Positions 17,403 to 27,529 of a stretch of DNA of 64,000 nt are shown in pieces. Both the position numbers and the translations under genes were made by a program. Where the stretch lies: assembly GCA_024655885.1 (NCBI GenBank), contig JANLFN010000001.1, forward strand, positions 248,001-312,000. The letters run 5' to 3'. The notes beneath the pieces were generated by a model, which was not told where the DNA came from, made no database searches, and saw only the letters and a program-made list of their open reading frames with translations. This stretch comes from Eubacteriales bacterium (GTDB lineage: Bacteria; Bacillota; Clostridia; Acetivibrionales; JANLFN01). The number at the start of each line of letters is the position of its first letter. The stretch's first letter is position 1.

Positions 17403-17717
17403 TCAAAGTCTAATATCAATTGTACCTGTTTTATTTTCCAATTTCAAATCCTTGTTTTTACTGTTATCATTTTTGTCTCTCTTCTTTTCTTCCTTTTTTC
17501 TTTCCTGCTGTTCCTTTTCCTGTTTATCTCGTATTCTGGCCTCCTGTAATTTTTCCCGGGTATGTACCTGTTTTGTGTCATTATCTGCTTTTTGCTCGAC
17601 TAAAGAAGATTGCTGCTGCTGTAACACCTGGTTTTTTTGCTGCTCATCATTCGACAGTTTAGACACCTCCATTATCTTTGGAAACATCACTTGAAAATCA
17701 ACAGGCTTTATGGACAC
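17403..17717 (-). CDS. Conserved-looking hypothetical protein, charged Lys/Gln/Glu-rich
   Basis: Intact 104-aa ORF in operon order; biased composition. Confidence 0.6.
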   Translation of the reverse strand: MSIKPVDFQVMFPKIMEVSKLSNDEQQKNQVLQQQQSSLVEQKADNDTKQVHTREKLQEARIRDKQEKEQQERKKEEKKRDKNDNSKNKDLKLENKTGTIDIRL

Positions 17718-17919
17718 AAAATCATCTCCTCTCGGGTTGAAGATATGCTCATTGGCCGCTCAGGGCTCAGGTTGGAGTATTATTTTTGAGCCACTCAAGG
17801 TTAAAATTTTTAGACCTTTACCTTACTCTGCCTCAAAGCTCTACGTTAGCCTCAACCTTGACCGGCTTCAAAGCCAACTTCATCTTTAACCTATGTCTTT
17901 TTTCAGCCTCTCATCATAG

Positions 17920-19548
17920 TCATCTGTCTAAAGCTCCTATTCTGATATCTGCTCCATCCCTATATAAAGTGCAATACTGCAGTGTTTCCTTAATGAATAT
18001 CATAGAAGTTCCTATAGTGACCTTGGTTCCCGGGTAAATACAATTGTATACCCTTACCTTTCCCCCGTCATCCTGTTGGAGCTTTGCCTCCAGCAGCGGT
18101 ATTTCGTTCCTGATTTCATTCAATTTATTGCTTAGGAATACTTTTGTCCTGACGATTTTAGCCAGCATTTCCTGTTTGTCAGGGGTCAATGCGCCGGCCG
18201 CTTCCATTTTTGTCAAGATGGCAACAGCCTGTTCCGCTTTTTTGATATCACCTTCCAGTTTCACAGCTTCGCCTTTCAGAGATTTGTAGCGTTCACGCAA
18301 AGTGGGATCCACTCCTACTTCAATGTCGGTAACGGTTGCCATATGAGATCCTATTACTTTTGCAGAAATTTCCTTTCCTACCTTGCACGTGCCGCCTACC
18401 AAAAGCCCTTTTTTCCCTCCCAGTTCAAGTCTGTTTCCGCATTTGACATTGCTGTGCATAATGGCTTCCGATTTGATGTCGTTTTTGGCTTCTACATTGC
18501 TGTGCTCTATATACCTTGCAACTATATCGCCACCACTCAAGAGGATGCCTTTTCCAAGCCCCTGCATGCCTCTTCTTAAAATTATATCTCCCTCGGCTTT
18601 AAGGACAGCTCCTTCAACAACGCCCCATACTTCAATATTCCCACCTGCTTCTACAGTGAATCCCGAAAGTACATTCCCCCTTATACTGACATTCCCCACA
18701 AAATATATGTTTCCGGTGCTGTTGTCCACATCCGCAGGAACTTCATAGTTGGCATACACATTCACTTTGCCGTCAATGTAAGTGACCTGGCCGTCTATAC
18801 TGGCTATCAATGCTTGTCCGTTTTCATCCGCCTCGACATTTTTCCCTCTGGGAAGCAAGGCTGGTTTGCCGTCTAGAGCAGGCACATCCATCCCGTTTAC
18901 ATTTCTACCGTTTGTTCCCTTGATAGGAGGAATCAATGTACAGAGTACCTGCCCCTTCTTAACACTTTCAATCAGGTTCAATTCCTTGAAATCCACTCTT
19001 CCATCTTCAAGTATTTTGGGTTTGTTCTCCTTACTTATGTTGAAGTGAAACTCAACTTTACCGTTTTGCCCGTTGACCGGCGGAGTTCCTTCCGCTACGC
19101 AAACCATTTCATTAAACACAGGGTATTTAGAAATAGTTTCCAATGTAGCCTTATTGATCCCGTATAGAACACCATTATTGTTCAATAAATTTAGGATTTC
19201 TTCGGCAGAAAGCATTTTACCGCCCTCAGGTTCCGTAAAGGTTATATAGGCTTTCATCTTATCGGGTGCTATTGCTATTGACGCAGAAGCATCAATTTTA
19301 ACTTCCTCTTGAGCTTCCGCAATCCGGACAGGATTTTTATCGGCTCTTGCCACTGCAAGCTCCACTATATCCTTATAAAAGTTTTTAACCATCTTGCAGG
19401 TTAATTTTTCAATAACCTCCTCCGTCCTCACCTTTCTGCCCTTCCCGATGGGAGGGTAAACGGTAAGGTACAGCCCATCCTGTCTGAAATCCAGATTGAA
19501 AAAACCGTCATTTACACCTTCAGAATTCCTGTGGGAGACTTTTAACAT
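17920..19548 (-). CDS. FapA/DUF342 family protein (ORF open to 19608; likely start MLKVSHRN)
   Basis: Glycine-rich beta-helix repeats: GNIYFVGNVSIRGNVLSGFTVEAGGNIEVWGVVEGAVLKAEGDIILRRGMQG. Confidence 0.85.
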   Translation of the reverse strand: MLKVSHRNSEGVNDGFFNLDFRQDGLYLTVYPPIGKGRKVRTEEVIEKLTCKMVKNFYKDIVELAVARADKNPVRIAEAQEEVKIDASASIAIAPDKMKAYITFTEPEGGKMLSAEEILNLLNNNGVLYGINKATLETISKYPVFNEMVCVAEGTPPVNGQNGKVEFHFNISKENKPKILEDGRVDFKELNLIESVKKGQVLCTLIPPIKGTNGRNVNGMDVPALDGKPALLPRGKNVEADENGQALIASIDGQVTYIDGKVNVYANYEVPADVDNSTGNIYFVGNVSIRGNVLSGFTVEAGGNIEVWGVVEGAVLKAEGDIILRRGMQGLGKGILLSGGDIVARYIEHSNVEAKNDIKSEAIMHSNVKCGNRLELGGKKGLLVGGTCKVGKEISAKVIGSHMATVTDIEVGVDPTLRERYKSLKGEAVKLEGDIKKAEQAVAILTKMEAAGALTPDKQEMLAKIVRTKVFLSNKLNEIRNEIPLLEAKLQQDDGGKVRVYNCIYPGTKVTIGTSMIFIKETLQYCTLYRDGADIRIGALDR

Positions 19549-19721
19549 TTTTTTCACCCCCTGCTTGAAATTTCCGCCTGTTTGTACAAGGCTTCCATTT
19601 CCATCCATATCTTATCTTCCGCAATAATCCTTTCACACCATTTATTTGGATATTGCAAAGCTATCTTTCTTAATTCCTATTTTGCACAATAATTCTTTGG
19701 TGCAACACATCTATCTATAAG

Positions 19722-20495
19722 TTACTGCTCATTTAATAAGGACTTATGCCTGCCTAATTTTCCGCGAAGCCTCAGGATTGACTTGGTGTGTAATTGTGAT
19801 ATCCTTGATTCCGAAACGTTCATTATAGCGCTGATTTCTTTAAGAGTAAGTTCTTCAAAGTAATAAAGGTTTATAACCATTTTTTCCTTTTCAGGAAGTT
19901 TATTGATCGCATCCGCTAGAATTTCTTTGAGTTCTACTATTTCAACATAATTTTCAGGTTTATCCTCTTTATTTAAGCTGGGCAGGTCTGTTCCCACCTC
20001 ATAGTTTTGTTCCAGGAATTCTTCGAGTGAAACCATTGAGGAAACGTTCACATCATTCAATAGCTTATAGAACTCTTCCAAAGAAATTCCCAGCTTGTCC
20101 GCCACTTCCTTGTCCGAGGCGGAATGTCCCAGTTCATTCTCAATTTCCCAGTATACCTTTTCCAGTTCTTTGCTTTTTTGCCGCAGCGATCTGGGAACCC
20201 AATCCATTTCCCTTATGCTGTCAATGATTGAGCCTTTTATGCGCAAAGAAGCGTAAGTCTCAAACTTAACCCCTTTATTAACGTCATACTTCTCAATTGC
20301 ATCGATCAGTCCAAACACCCCAAATCCGACCAAATCGTCATATTCAACGTTTGAACCGAAATAAATATTTAATCGGCCTGCAACATATTTTACGAGGTGT
20401 GAATACTCTATGATTAGCTTTTCTTTTACAGCAGGGTCTTTAGTGTCACTATACTGCTTCCATAATTCATGTTGTCTATTGTTAGCGGATGACAT
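19722..20495 (-). CDS. sigD: Flagellar/motility RNA polymerase sigma factor (SigD/FliA)
   Basis: YDDLVGFGVFGLIDAIEKYD, FETYASLRIKGSIIDSIREMDWVPRSLRQ, VINLYYFEELTLKEISAIMNVSESRISQLH. Confidence 0.95.
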   Translation of the reverse strand: MSSANNRQHELWKQYSDTKDPAVKEKLIIEYSHLVKYVAGRLNIYFGSNVEYDDLVGFGVFGLIDAIEKYDVNKGVKFETYASLRIKGSIIDSIREMDWVPRSLRQKSKELEKVYWEIENELGHSASDKEVADKLGISLEEFYKLLNDVNVSSMVSLEEFLEQNYEVGTDLPSLNKEDKPENYVEIVELKEILADAINKLPEKEKMVINLYYFEELTLKEISAIMNVSESRISQLHTKSILRLRGKLGRHKSLLNEQ

Positions 20496-20595
20496 CTAAC
20501 CCTCCCCCCCCCATTGCCGAAGTTTATCTTTTGATTGTTGTTAATAAATCATTTTAATACATTGTACTCATACACATATTTATCCCATTTATGCT

Positions 20596-20967
20596 TTATG
20601 TTTTTTTGGAAATTCTATCTAAAATTAAAGGTTGAAAATCATCAGTCTCTAAGCTATCACCTACTTTGTGATCTATAGTATTGCCTTCCCCTTCTCTCCC
20701 CACCTCAGCCATTCCCGGCCTTTCTCCGCTGTCTTCGTTTCCTGACGGCTGCTCTGCCAGGTCTTTTAGTTTTTTGAGGTTGATTTCTTCGATTATGCCT
20801 TCAAGTGTATTCCTCACAAGGATTCCCAGAATAAAAAACACAACCAAGCCCTCTGCCATTCTTATGTATACCGTTTGCCTGGGAACACCGTCTCGATAAC
20901 TGATAATTCCAATGATCAATGCCATCAAAGCCCCAAAAATAAACGGCAGTTTTTGGATATATTCCAT
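20596..20967 (-). CDS. Small membrane protein of the flagellar operon, unknown function
   Basis: Two hydrophobic helices, operon position between cheD and sigD. Confidence 0.6.
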   Translation of the reverse strand: MEYIQKLPFIFGALMALIIGIISYRDGVPRQTVYIRMAEGLVVFFILGILVRNTLEGIIEEINLKKLKDLAEQPSGNEDSGERPGMAEVGREGEGNTIDHKVGDSLETDDFQPLILDRISKKT

Positions 20968-21037
20968 ATGTTTTCCCCTCTGAAAAAATTATACATAGCA
21001 TTGCTGTGCTTTTCTGTTTTCATTAAAAAATACAATA

Positions 21038-21523
21038 TTATATTTGTGTTATACCATGCCCAATGGTTTTTATCAAGAACCTCCCGTCGTCCGAATAAAG
21101 TTCAACTGTACGTCCATAATTTCCTCCGGTATCTTCAGACAATAGAGGTATTTTCAATTCAGCCAGTACGTCCTTTGTTGCCAACACATTCCTGGCCCCA
21201 ATTCTTATAACGTCGGAAGATTGGTTAAATGCAAACATCTGGGCACCGCCGGCGATTTTCGCCGTAATTTTTTCCCGGTGCGCCCCCAGTTTAATCATGT
21301 CTTCTACCAGCTTGACAATAGCAGTATCCGCAAACTTTGCAATGTTTGAATTGTTTCTGGCCTGCAAACTGGAAGGCAACATTATATGAGCTAATCCTGC
21401 AATTTTCGTATAACGATCGTATAAAGCAATACCCACACAAGACCCCAGCCCCAAAGTTGTTATCACGCATGGATGGCAAGAAGCCTGCAAATCCGCCATG
21501 CCTACTTTAATAAGTCTATCCAT
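21038..21523 (-). CDS. cheD: CheD chemoreceptor glutamine deamidase
   Basis: TTLGLGSCVGIALYD, GLAHIMLPSS, KIAGGAQMF. Confidence 0.95.
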   Translation of the reverse strand: MDRLIKVGMADLQASCHPCVITTLGLGSCVGIALYDRYTKIAGLAHIMLPSSLQARNNSNIAKFADTAIVKLVEDMIKLGAHREKITAKIAGGAQMFAFNQSSDVIRIGARNVLATKDVLAELKIPLLSEDTGGNYGRTVELYSDDGRFLIKTIGHGITQI

Positions 21524-22152
21524 TAGCTAATTACTCCTAATGCTCTTAATAATACCTCATAGGATTCCATATCCGGAACTAGGAAAAAATCACCGACAAC
21601 TCTCGAATTCCCTTCCAAAAACTCGGTTTCTATGTACAATACCGTATCTCCAATTTTTCCAAATTCAATGGCGGGTACGCTCAGGATAGCTCCGGCCATA
21701 TCAATGGCTATATCAGGAACTGACGGCATTATTTTTAGGTTTGTAAGCGCAGACATGGACGTCAGATATGAACTGGCAAGAATGTTTCCTATTTCCTTCA
21801 GAGCAGAAATTTCTATCTCTGAAAATTCGGCGGATTCTGAGGCATTGGAAGCGAAATCTCCCATAAGCATGTCCACTAAGGCATGGGCCGCATTGATATC
21901 AAGCATAAACATTATATTCCCGGTCAAATCACCGTTAACCCTCAGCAAAATGCCTACCACCAATTGGTCTGCCCCGCCCAGTATATCGTTTACATACTTG
22001 AACTCAAGGATTTTTACCTTTGGCACATCCATATTAACTTTTTTATTCAACATTTTTGCCAGGGCGGTGGCGGCATTACCCGCACCTATGTTGCCGATTT
22101 CCCTGAGTACATCTAGCTGCATATTGTTTAAATCATCAATATGAATTGTCAT
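21523..22152 (-). CDS. cheC: CheC CheY-phosphatase
   Basis: LREIGNIGAGNAATALAKML and LKEIGNILASSYLTSMSALT. Confidence 0.94.
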   Translation of the reverse strand: MTIHIDDLNNMQLDVLREIGNIGAGNAATALAKMLNKKVNMDVPKVKILEFKYVNDILGGADQLVVGILLRVNGDLTGNIMFMLDINAAHALVDMLMGDFASNASESAEFSEIEISALKEIGNILASSYLTSMSALTNLKIMPSVPDIAIDMAGAILSVPAIEFGKIGDTVLYIETEFLEGNSRVVGDFFLVPDMESYEVLLRALGVIS

Positions 22153-22196
22153 AAATATACCCCTCTTCCGGTTATTGGCTGTCGGTTGCCTGATAC

Positions 22197-22643
22197 CTAT
22201 TCTCCTATCTTGATAAGCTTTTCAAGATTCAAAAGTGTAATAATTCTGCCATCCGCTTTCCCAACCCCATGAATGTAGTCCATAGAAATGTCACTGCTGA
22301 AATTGTTGACGCCTTCTATCGAATCCTCCTGCAGCTGTACAACCTCCACGACAGCATCCACAATCATTCCCACCACGATGTCATCTATTTTTATAATGAT
22401 GATTCTGGTTTCATCGGTTTCTTCAATGCCAGCCATTTTGAACCTGGTCCTTAGATCCATAATGGGTATTATCTCACCCCTTAGGTTTATGACTCCTTTT
22501 ATGTAGTTTACAGTTTTAGGGACTCTTGCTATGGTCATCATTTTTTCAATGGTGGTAACTTTTTGAATATCCAGGCCGTATTCTTCTTTCCCAAGTTTAA
22601 ATACCACAAACTGCTTTGCATCGGAGCTTGCTATTCCATCCAT
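22197..22643 (-). CDS. cheW: CheW coupling protein
   Basis: FKLGKEEYGLDIQKVTTIEKMM, VINLRGEIIPIMDLRTRF. Confidence 0.95.
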   Translation of the reverse strand: MDGIASSDAKQFVVFKLGKEEYGLDIQKVTTIEKMMTIARVPKTVNYIKGVINLRGEIIPIMDLRTRFKMAGIEETDETRIIIIKIDDIVVGMIVDAVVEVVQLQEDSIEGVNNFSSDISMDYIHGVGKADGRIITLLNLEKLIKIGE

Positions 22644-22738
22644 ATATATTAACTCCCTCCCGTACTATTTACTGGATTTCTCTCTATTGGAACATCCTGT
22701 TCCATCCCTGTGTTTTTCCCTATACCAATCCCGGTCCT

Positions 22739-24811
22739 TTATGCCAGGGAATTTACATCCAAAATCAAGGCAACATTACCGTCTCCTAAAATTGTGGCTC
22801 CCGCAATGCACTTAATGCCTACCAGAAGCTTGCCAAGGGATTTGATTACAATCTCCTGCTGGCCGATCAGTGAGTCTACCAGAAAACCTGATAATTTATC
22901 GCCTTTTTTCACAATTACGGCTGTTAGCTGCTTCTGCACTTTTTCTTCCTCTTGCGGTACTGCCAGCACCTTGTCAAGTCGTACAATAGGGACCACCATG
23001 TTTCTTAACAGGATTACCTCCTGTTTTTGCACCATCTTTATATCCTCCGGCACAATATTGATAATCTCTTTAATCGCATTTAAAGGAATGGCGTATTTTT
23101 CCTTATTGATCAAGACAAGCAGAGCTTGTATAATTGCAAGCGTCAGAGGCAGCCGGATAATAAATTTGCTTCCCTTACCTGGTTCAGTTTCGACCTCTAC
23201 CATTCCTCCTAAAGCTTCAATCTTCGTTTTTACTACATCAAGGCCTACACCTCTGCCCGAGATATCGGTTATTTTATCGGCTGTACTGAAGCTGGGCCTG
23301 AAAATAAAGTCAATGATATCTTTTTGGGAAAGGGTTCCCGCCATGTCTTGACTTACCAACCCCCTCTCTATCGCCTTGTGCTTTATTTGTTCAAGATTGA
23401 GGCCCTGTCCGTCGTCCTCAACTTCAATAATTACGTTGTTTCCTGCCTGGTATGCTCTCAAGGATATATTTCCCGCTTCCGGTTTTCCAGCGCGCTTTCT
23501 CTTTTCGGAAGATTCTATCCCGTGATCTGCGGAATTCCTCAATAGATGGATCAGCGGATCGCCGATTTCGTCAATGACAGTCCTATCAAGTTCCGTTTCC
23601 TCGCCGGACATAGTAAGTATGATTTCCTTCCCCAGTTCCTTGGATATATCCCTTATCATTCTTGGAAACCTGTTGAACACGGTTTCAATGGGTACCATTC
23701 TGACCTTCATTACCGCATCGTGCATGTTAGTCGTAATTCTTTCCAGGTATTCAACCGCTTCATTATATCGCTGGGACCTTTCCACACCCTCCAATTCTTC
23801 CAGGCGGGTCTTTATTATGATCAATTCGCTTACCAGGTTCATCAGCATGTCCAGCCTGTCAATATCCACCCTCACAGTTTTTCCTGTTTTAGGCTTAGAA
23901 ACCGTGCCGGGTTTTATGTCTTTGGAATCCTTTTTACCCTCATCCGCATCCTCATTATTTGTAACTTGTCCCATCGGTTTAATGAGAGTGTTATCGGTTT
24001 TGCTGCGGGTTTCACCGGAAATTGTGTCTGACTCCAACGGATTTATAATTACTTCATCAATTTCTGCTATGGAGTTTAGTTCTTTGGCAAACAACTCCTT
24101 GCTTTCCTTTGATATGACTATAACCGTAAACCTAAAGTCAAACTTTTCATCTTCTATGTCCTCCACCTTGGGTTCCGATTTAATAATTTCACCGTACTTT
24201 TCAAGGGCCTGGAATATAATAAATGCCCTGGCTGCTTTCAGCAGACAGCCTTTATTAAGTACAACCGTTATCGTATAGACATTCATCCTCATTTCAAGAG
24301 CTTTGTTAATTACATTCTGCTCGTATTGATTTATTACAACATCTTTCGCCGGTTCTGCCAGCAAAGCCGAAGATGCCGCCGCCGTTTCTTCAGACGCATT
24401 CTTCAACTGGAACTCAAGCTCGGTGGAATTATTGCCCTTTAAGTTTTTAAGCACCTGCAGGATGTCATCATATTGTTCATCCCCCTCGCTGCCGCTGTTG
24501 ACAATGTTGTCCAGGTAACTCTCCAGGGCGTCCAGACACTTGAAAAGCACGTCCACAAGATTGGAGTTTGCCTTTATCTCGTCATTTCTTAATGCCTGCA
24601 GCACATCTTCCATATCATGGGTAAACCTGGCCATTTTATTGAATCCCATGGTCCCCGCCATTCCTTTTAAAGTATGTGCAACCCTGAATATCTCATTAAT
24701 CATTGCCGTATCGTTCGGATTCTGCTCCAACTGCAGCAGCGATTGATTTAAGGCTTGCAAATGCTCTTTTGATTCCTCAATAAAAATTTCAATGTATTGA
24801 CTCATATCCAT
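22739..24811 (-). CDS. cheA: CheA histidine kinase of the flagellar operon (ORF open to 24925; likely start MDMSQYIEIF)
   Basis: Hpt VAHTLKGMAGTMGF, P2 domain, LLRNSADHGIESSEKRKRAGK, ISGRGVGLDVVKT, C-terminal CheW-like domain; overlaps cheB stop. Confidence 0.95.
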   Translation of the reverse strand: MDMSQYIEIFIEESKEHLQALNQSLLQLEQNPNDTAMINEIFRVAHTLKGMAGTMGFNKMARFTHDMEDVLQALRNDEIKANSNLVDVLFKCLDALESYLDNIVNSGSEGDEQYDDILQVLKNLKGNNSTELEFQLKNASEETAAASSALLAEPAKDVVINQYEQNVINKALEMRMNVYTITVVLNKGCLLKAARAFIIFQALEKYGEIIKSEPKVEDIEDEKFDFRFTVIVISKESKELFAKELNSIAEIDEVIINPLESDTISGETRSKTDNTLIKPMGQVTNNEDADEGKKDSKDIKPGTVSKPKTGKTVRVDIDRLDMLMNLVSELIIIKTRLEELEGVERSQRYNEAVEYLERITTNMHDAVMKVRMVPIETVFNRFPRMIRDISKELGKEIILTMSGEETELDRTVIDEIGDPLIHLLRNSADHGIESSEKRKRAGKPEAGNISLRAYQAGNNVIIEVEDDGQGLNLEQIKHKAIERGLVSQDMAGTLSQKDIIDFIFRPSFSTADKITDISGRGVGLDVVKTKIEALGGMVEVETEPGKGSKFIIRLPLTLAIIQALLVLINKEKYAIPLNAIKEIINIVPEDIKMVQKQEVILLRNMVVPIVRLDKVLAVPQEEEKVQKQLTAVIVKKGDKLSGFLVDSLIGQQEIVIKSLGKLLVGIKCIAGATILGDGNVALILDVNSLA

Positions 24812-25881
24812 TATAAATGCACCCCCATAAATTTCATAATCTCTCCGGCTATTTCTTTGAGCGGTACTACAGCGTCCACTACTCCAGTTTGAACCGCTGC
24901 CCTTGGCATTCCGTAAACAACGCATGATTTTTCGTCCTGGGCAATGATATGCCCATTGTTTATTCTTTTTATTTTAACAATTCCCTCACTTCCATCTCCA
25001 CCCATTCCTGTCATTATTACTCCTATGATATTTTTCAAACCTGTATCCGAAAGGGAATTCATCATCACATCTACAGAGGGTCTATGCCCTCCTACAGACG
25101 GACCTTGATTGAGTTTGAGCTTAAGGTTGGTACCCTTATGTCTCTCTACAAGCAAATGGTAATTCCCAGGTGCTATGTAAACATATCCGGGCTTCACGTT
25201 CTCCCCATCCTCCGCTTCCTTCACCACTACCTCACTCAATGAGTTCAGCCTGTCCCCTAGAGATTTCGTAAACCCCGGCGGCATATGCTGAACCACTAGA
25301 AATGCTGCCGGAACATCTCCCGGTATCAGCGGTATTACATCCTGCAAAGCCTTAGGACCACCTGTTGAAGTGCCTATCGCAACTATATATTTGAGGCTTT
25401 CGCTCTTTGCAATCTGGCTTTTGGGCCTTATTTTCGGTTTTTCAAAAACGTATTTCTTAGGCTTTGCGGCGTTTTTTGCAACTTTAACTTTTTCTATTAA
25501 TTCCCGCTTTTTTGCTTGATCAGACATACCAAATATATTTGTGGGTTTTGTTATAAAATCAACGGCTCCATACCCCAGAGCCTGGATTGTCGCTTCTTCG
25601 CCGTCTTTTGTGAGGCTGCTCAACATAATTACGGGTGTATAGGAAGTATCCAGAAGCTTTTTCAGGCATGTGAGCCCGTCCATCACCGGCATTTCAACAT
25701 CCAGAGTCACCACATCGGGCTTTAAAACCTTTACTTTCTCAAGCGCTTCCGCGCCGTTTTTGGCCGTATCCACCACTTCTATAGTATTATCGGCCCTTAA
25801 TATATCCGAGATAACCTTTCTCATAAACGCGGAATCATCAACCACCAGTACCCTTGTTATTTCCTCAGGCATATTCACCAT
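24811..25881 (-). CDS. cheB: CheB methylesterase of the flagellar operon
   Basis: LDVEMPVMDGLTCL, VAIGTSTGGPKALQ, QHMPPGFTKSL, MTGMGGDGSEG. Confidence 0.96.
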   Translation of the reverse strand: MVNMPEEITRVLVVDDSAFMRKVISDILRADNTIEVVDTAKNGAEALEKVKVLKPDVVTLDVEMPVMDGLTCLKKLLDTSYTPVIMLSSLTKDGEEATIQALGYGAVDFITKPTNIFGMSDQAKKRELIEKVKVAKNAAKPKKYVFEKPKIRPKSQIAKSESLKYIVAIGTSTGGPKALQDVIPLIPGDVPAAFLVVQHMPPGFTKSLGDRLNSLSEVVVKEAEDGENVKPGYVYIAPGNYHLLVERHKGTNLKLKLNQGPSVGGHRPSVDVMMNSLSDTGLKNIIGVIMTGMGGDGSEGIVKIKRINNGHIIAQDEKSCVVYGMPRAAVQTGVVDAVVPLKEIAGEIMKFMGVHL

Positions 25882-25885
25882 CTGC

Positions 25886-26581
25886 TTAAATCAGCCCTTT
25901 TTTTCGTAATTTTCTCTGTTCCTCAAAAATATGCTTTATCACTGATTCCCGATCCTTTTGATCAATTTTCCTGAAGGCCACGCCCACTTCATACTTGCAA
26001 TTCCCCTTATCTTCCCGCCTTACCACTCTTATGACCTTTCCAAAAAACTTGATTGTTTCATCACTTCCCAATGTCAACTGGCACTCCAGAATCTTATCCA
26101 GTTCAATCTTATCTTTCGATACAATACACAAACCGCCGCCGCTCAAATCCTTTGTAACCGCATTTATAAAAGGTTCATCCCCGTTTTGCTCAGAATGATA
26201 GGAAGATACAATCCGGTACTGAACCGGTATGGACCATTCAAATCTGAAGAACTGTCGCCTTTGAATCTTTTCGAACTCACTTACAGCCTCAATTTTCAGC
26301 AGGGCGATATTATCCTTCTGGTCCCTGTCCAATACCCTGGCTTTAAACGTCATCAGGTCCCCCTTGGTCAGAAAACAGATGTCCATTACCGTACCGATTC
26401 TAACAGGATAGATGTTCCCCTCATGAATCGGTGCGGCAATAAAGGCCGTGCTCTCACCTTCAGCCCACTCAAATTCGCTGATGAGAGGCGGTCTTATCTT
26501 TTCTCCCAGGCTGTCGTACAGCTCCAGTTCCATCTTGGTTCCAATAGCTAAATCAGCAAGCTTCATAATAACCCCATTCAT
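25886..26581 (-). CDS. PilZ-domain flagellar brake protein (YcgR/YpfA-like)
   Basis: RRQFFRFEWSIPVQYR and DLSGGGLCIVS (RxxxR...DxSxxG PilZ signature). Confidence 0.9.
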   Translation of the reverse strand: MNGVIMKLADLAIGTKMELELYDSLGEKIRPPLISEFEWAEGESTAFIAAPIHEGNIYPVRIGTVMDICFLTKGDLMTFKARVLDRDQKDNIALLKIEAVSEFEKIQRRQFFRFEWSIPVQYRIVSSYHSEQNGDEPFINAVTKDLSGGGLCIVSKDKIELDKILECQLTLGSDETIKFFGKVIRVVRREDKGNCKYEVGVAFRKIDQKDRESVIKHIFEEQRKLRKKGLI

Positions 26582-26610
26582 TCAAATATTTATCTCTTAT
26601 AGTTTCAGCA

Positions 26611-27528
26611 CTACATAGTAATAGAATTAAAAAATCTTTTAACAAAGTTCCTAATACCTGTATCCTCCGACTGCAACCGGTTTCCCTTTGAATCCACCAG
26701 TTTTCTCGATATATCCATAATATGCTTTGAAGCCTGGCTTTTAGGGAAGCTCAATGAAAACGGCTGCTGAAGCTTAACCGCTCTGGGAACGGCTTCATCC
26801 TGCAGGATATACCCCAGGGGATTGAGCTTTAAGGCCAAAAACTTCTCAGCAACCACACACAGCTTGTTTAAAATATCATTCGCCTCATTTGCGTTTTCAG
26901 CCCTGTTGATAACAACCTTAATGACCTTATCCTTATCCCTCTTGGACACCATTTTAATTAAAACATATGCATCTGTAATGGAAGTAGGCTCCGGTGTCGT
27001 CACAAGTAAAATCTCATCTGCCGCCATGACAAAGCTCATAACATTTTCAGAAAGTCCTGCGCCCGTGTCAATCAGAATAATATCCGCCAGCTTGTCCAGC
27101 AGTCCGATGTTTTCGATAAACCTTTCCCTATGGGTGCTTTCCAGCTTGACCAAATCCTCCACTCCGGACCCGCCCGATATGAATTTAATATTTCTTGGAC
27201 CATCGGCCAACACTTCAAACAGGCTTTTCCTGTTGTAAATTACGTCAACCAGGGTGAATTTCGGCGTGATTCCAAATAACACGTCTACATTTGCCAGTCC
27301 AAAATCCGCATCCAGTATTATAACTCTCTTTCCCAGTTCACTTAAAGCAATAGCCAGATTGATGGTCACATTTGTTTTTCCGACGCCGCCCTTACCGCTT
27401 GTTACGGCAATAACCCTTGCGGATTTGTTCTGTGCACTCTCTGAATTAAGCATATTTATCTGGCTTGCGGCTTGATGCAGTTTCAACCCGTCTATTATTT
27501 GTCTTAACCTTTCCGCCTGATCTTTCAT
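26611..27528 (-). CDS. flhG: FlhG (MinD-like ATPase)
   Basis: AVTSGKGGVGKTNVTINLAIALSELGKRVIILDADFGLANVDVLFG. Confidence 0.95.
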   Translation of the reverse strand: MKDQAERLRQIIDGLKLHQAASQINMLNSESAQNKSARVIAVTSGKGGVGKTNVTINLAIALSELGKRVIILDADFGLANVDVLFGITPKFTLVDVIYNRKSLFEVLADGPRNIKFISGGSGVEDLVKLESTHRERFIENIGLLDKLADIILIDTGAGLSENVMSFVMAADEILLVTTPEPTSITDAYVLIKMVSKRDKDKVIKVVINRAENANEANDILNKLCVVAEKFLALKLNPLGYILQDEAVPRAVKLQQPFSLSFPKSQASKHIMDISRKLVDSKGNRLQSEDTGIRNFVKRFFNSITM

Positions 27529-27529
27529 T

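Noticed and set aside
22710-24278. Long plus-strand ORFs opposite cheA
   Set aside because: Shadow ORFs of cheA; no RBS or domain signature
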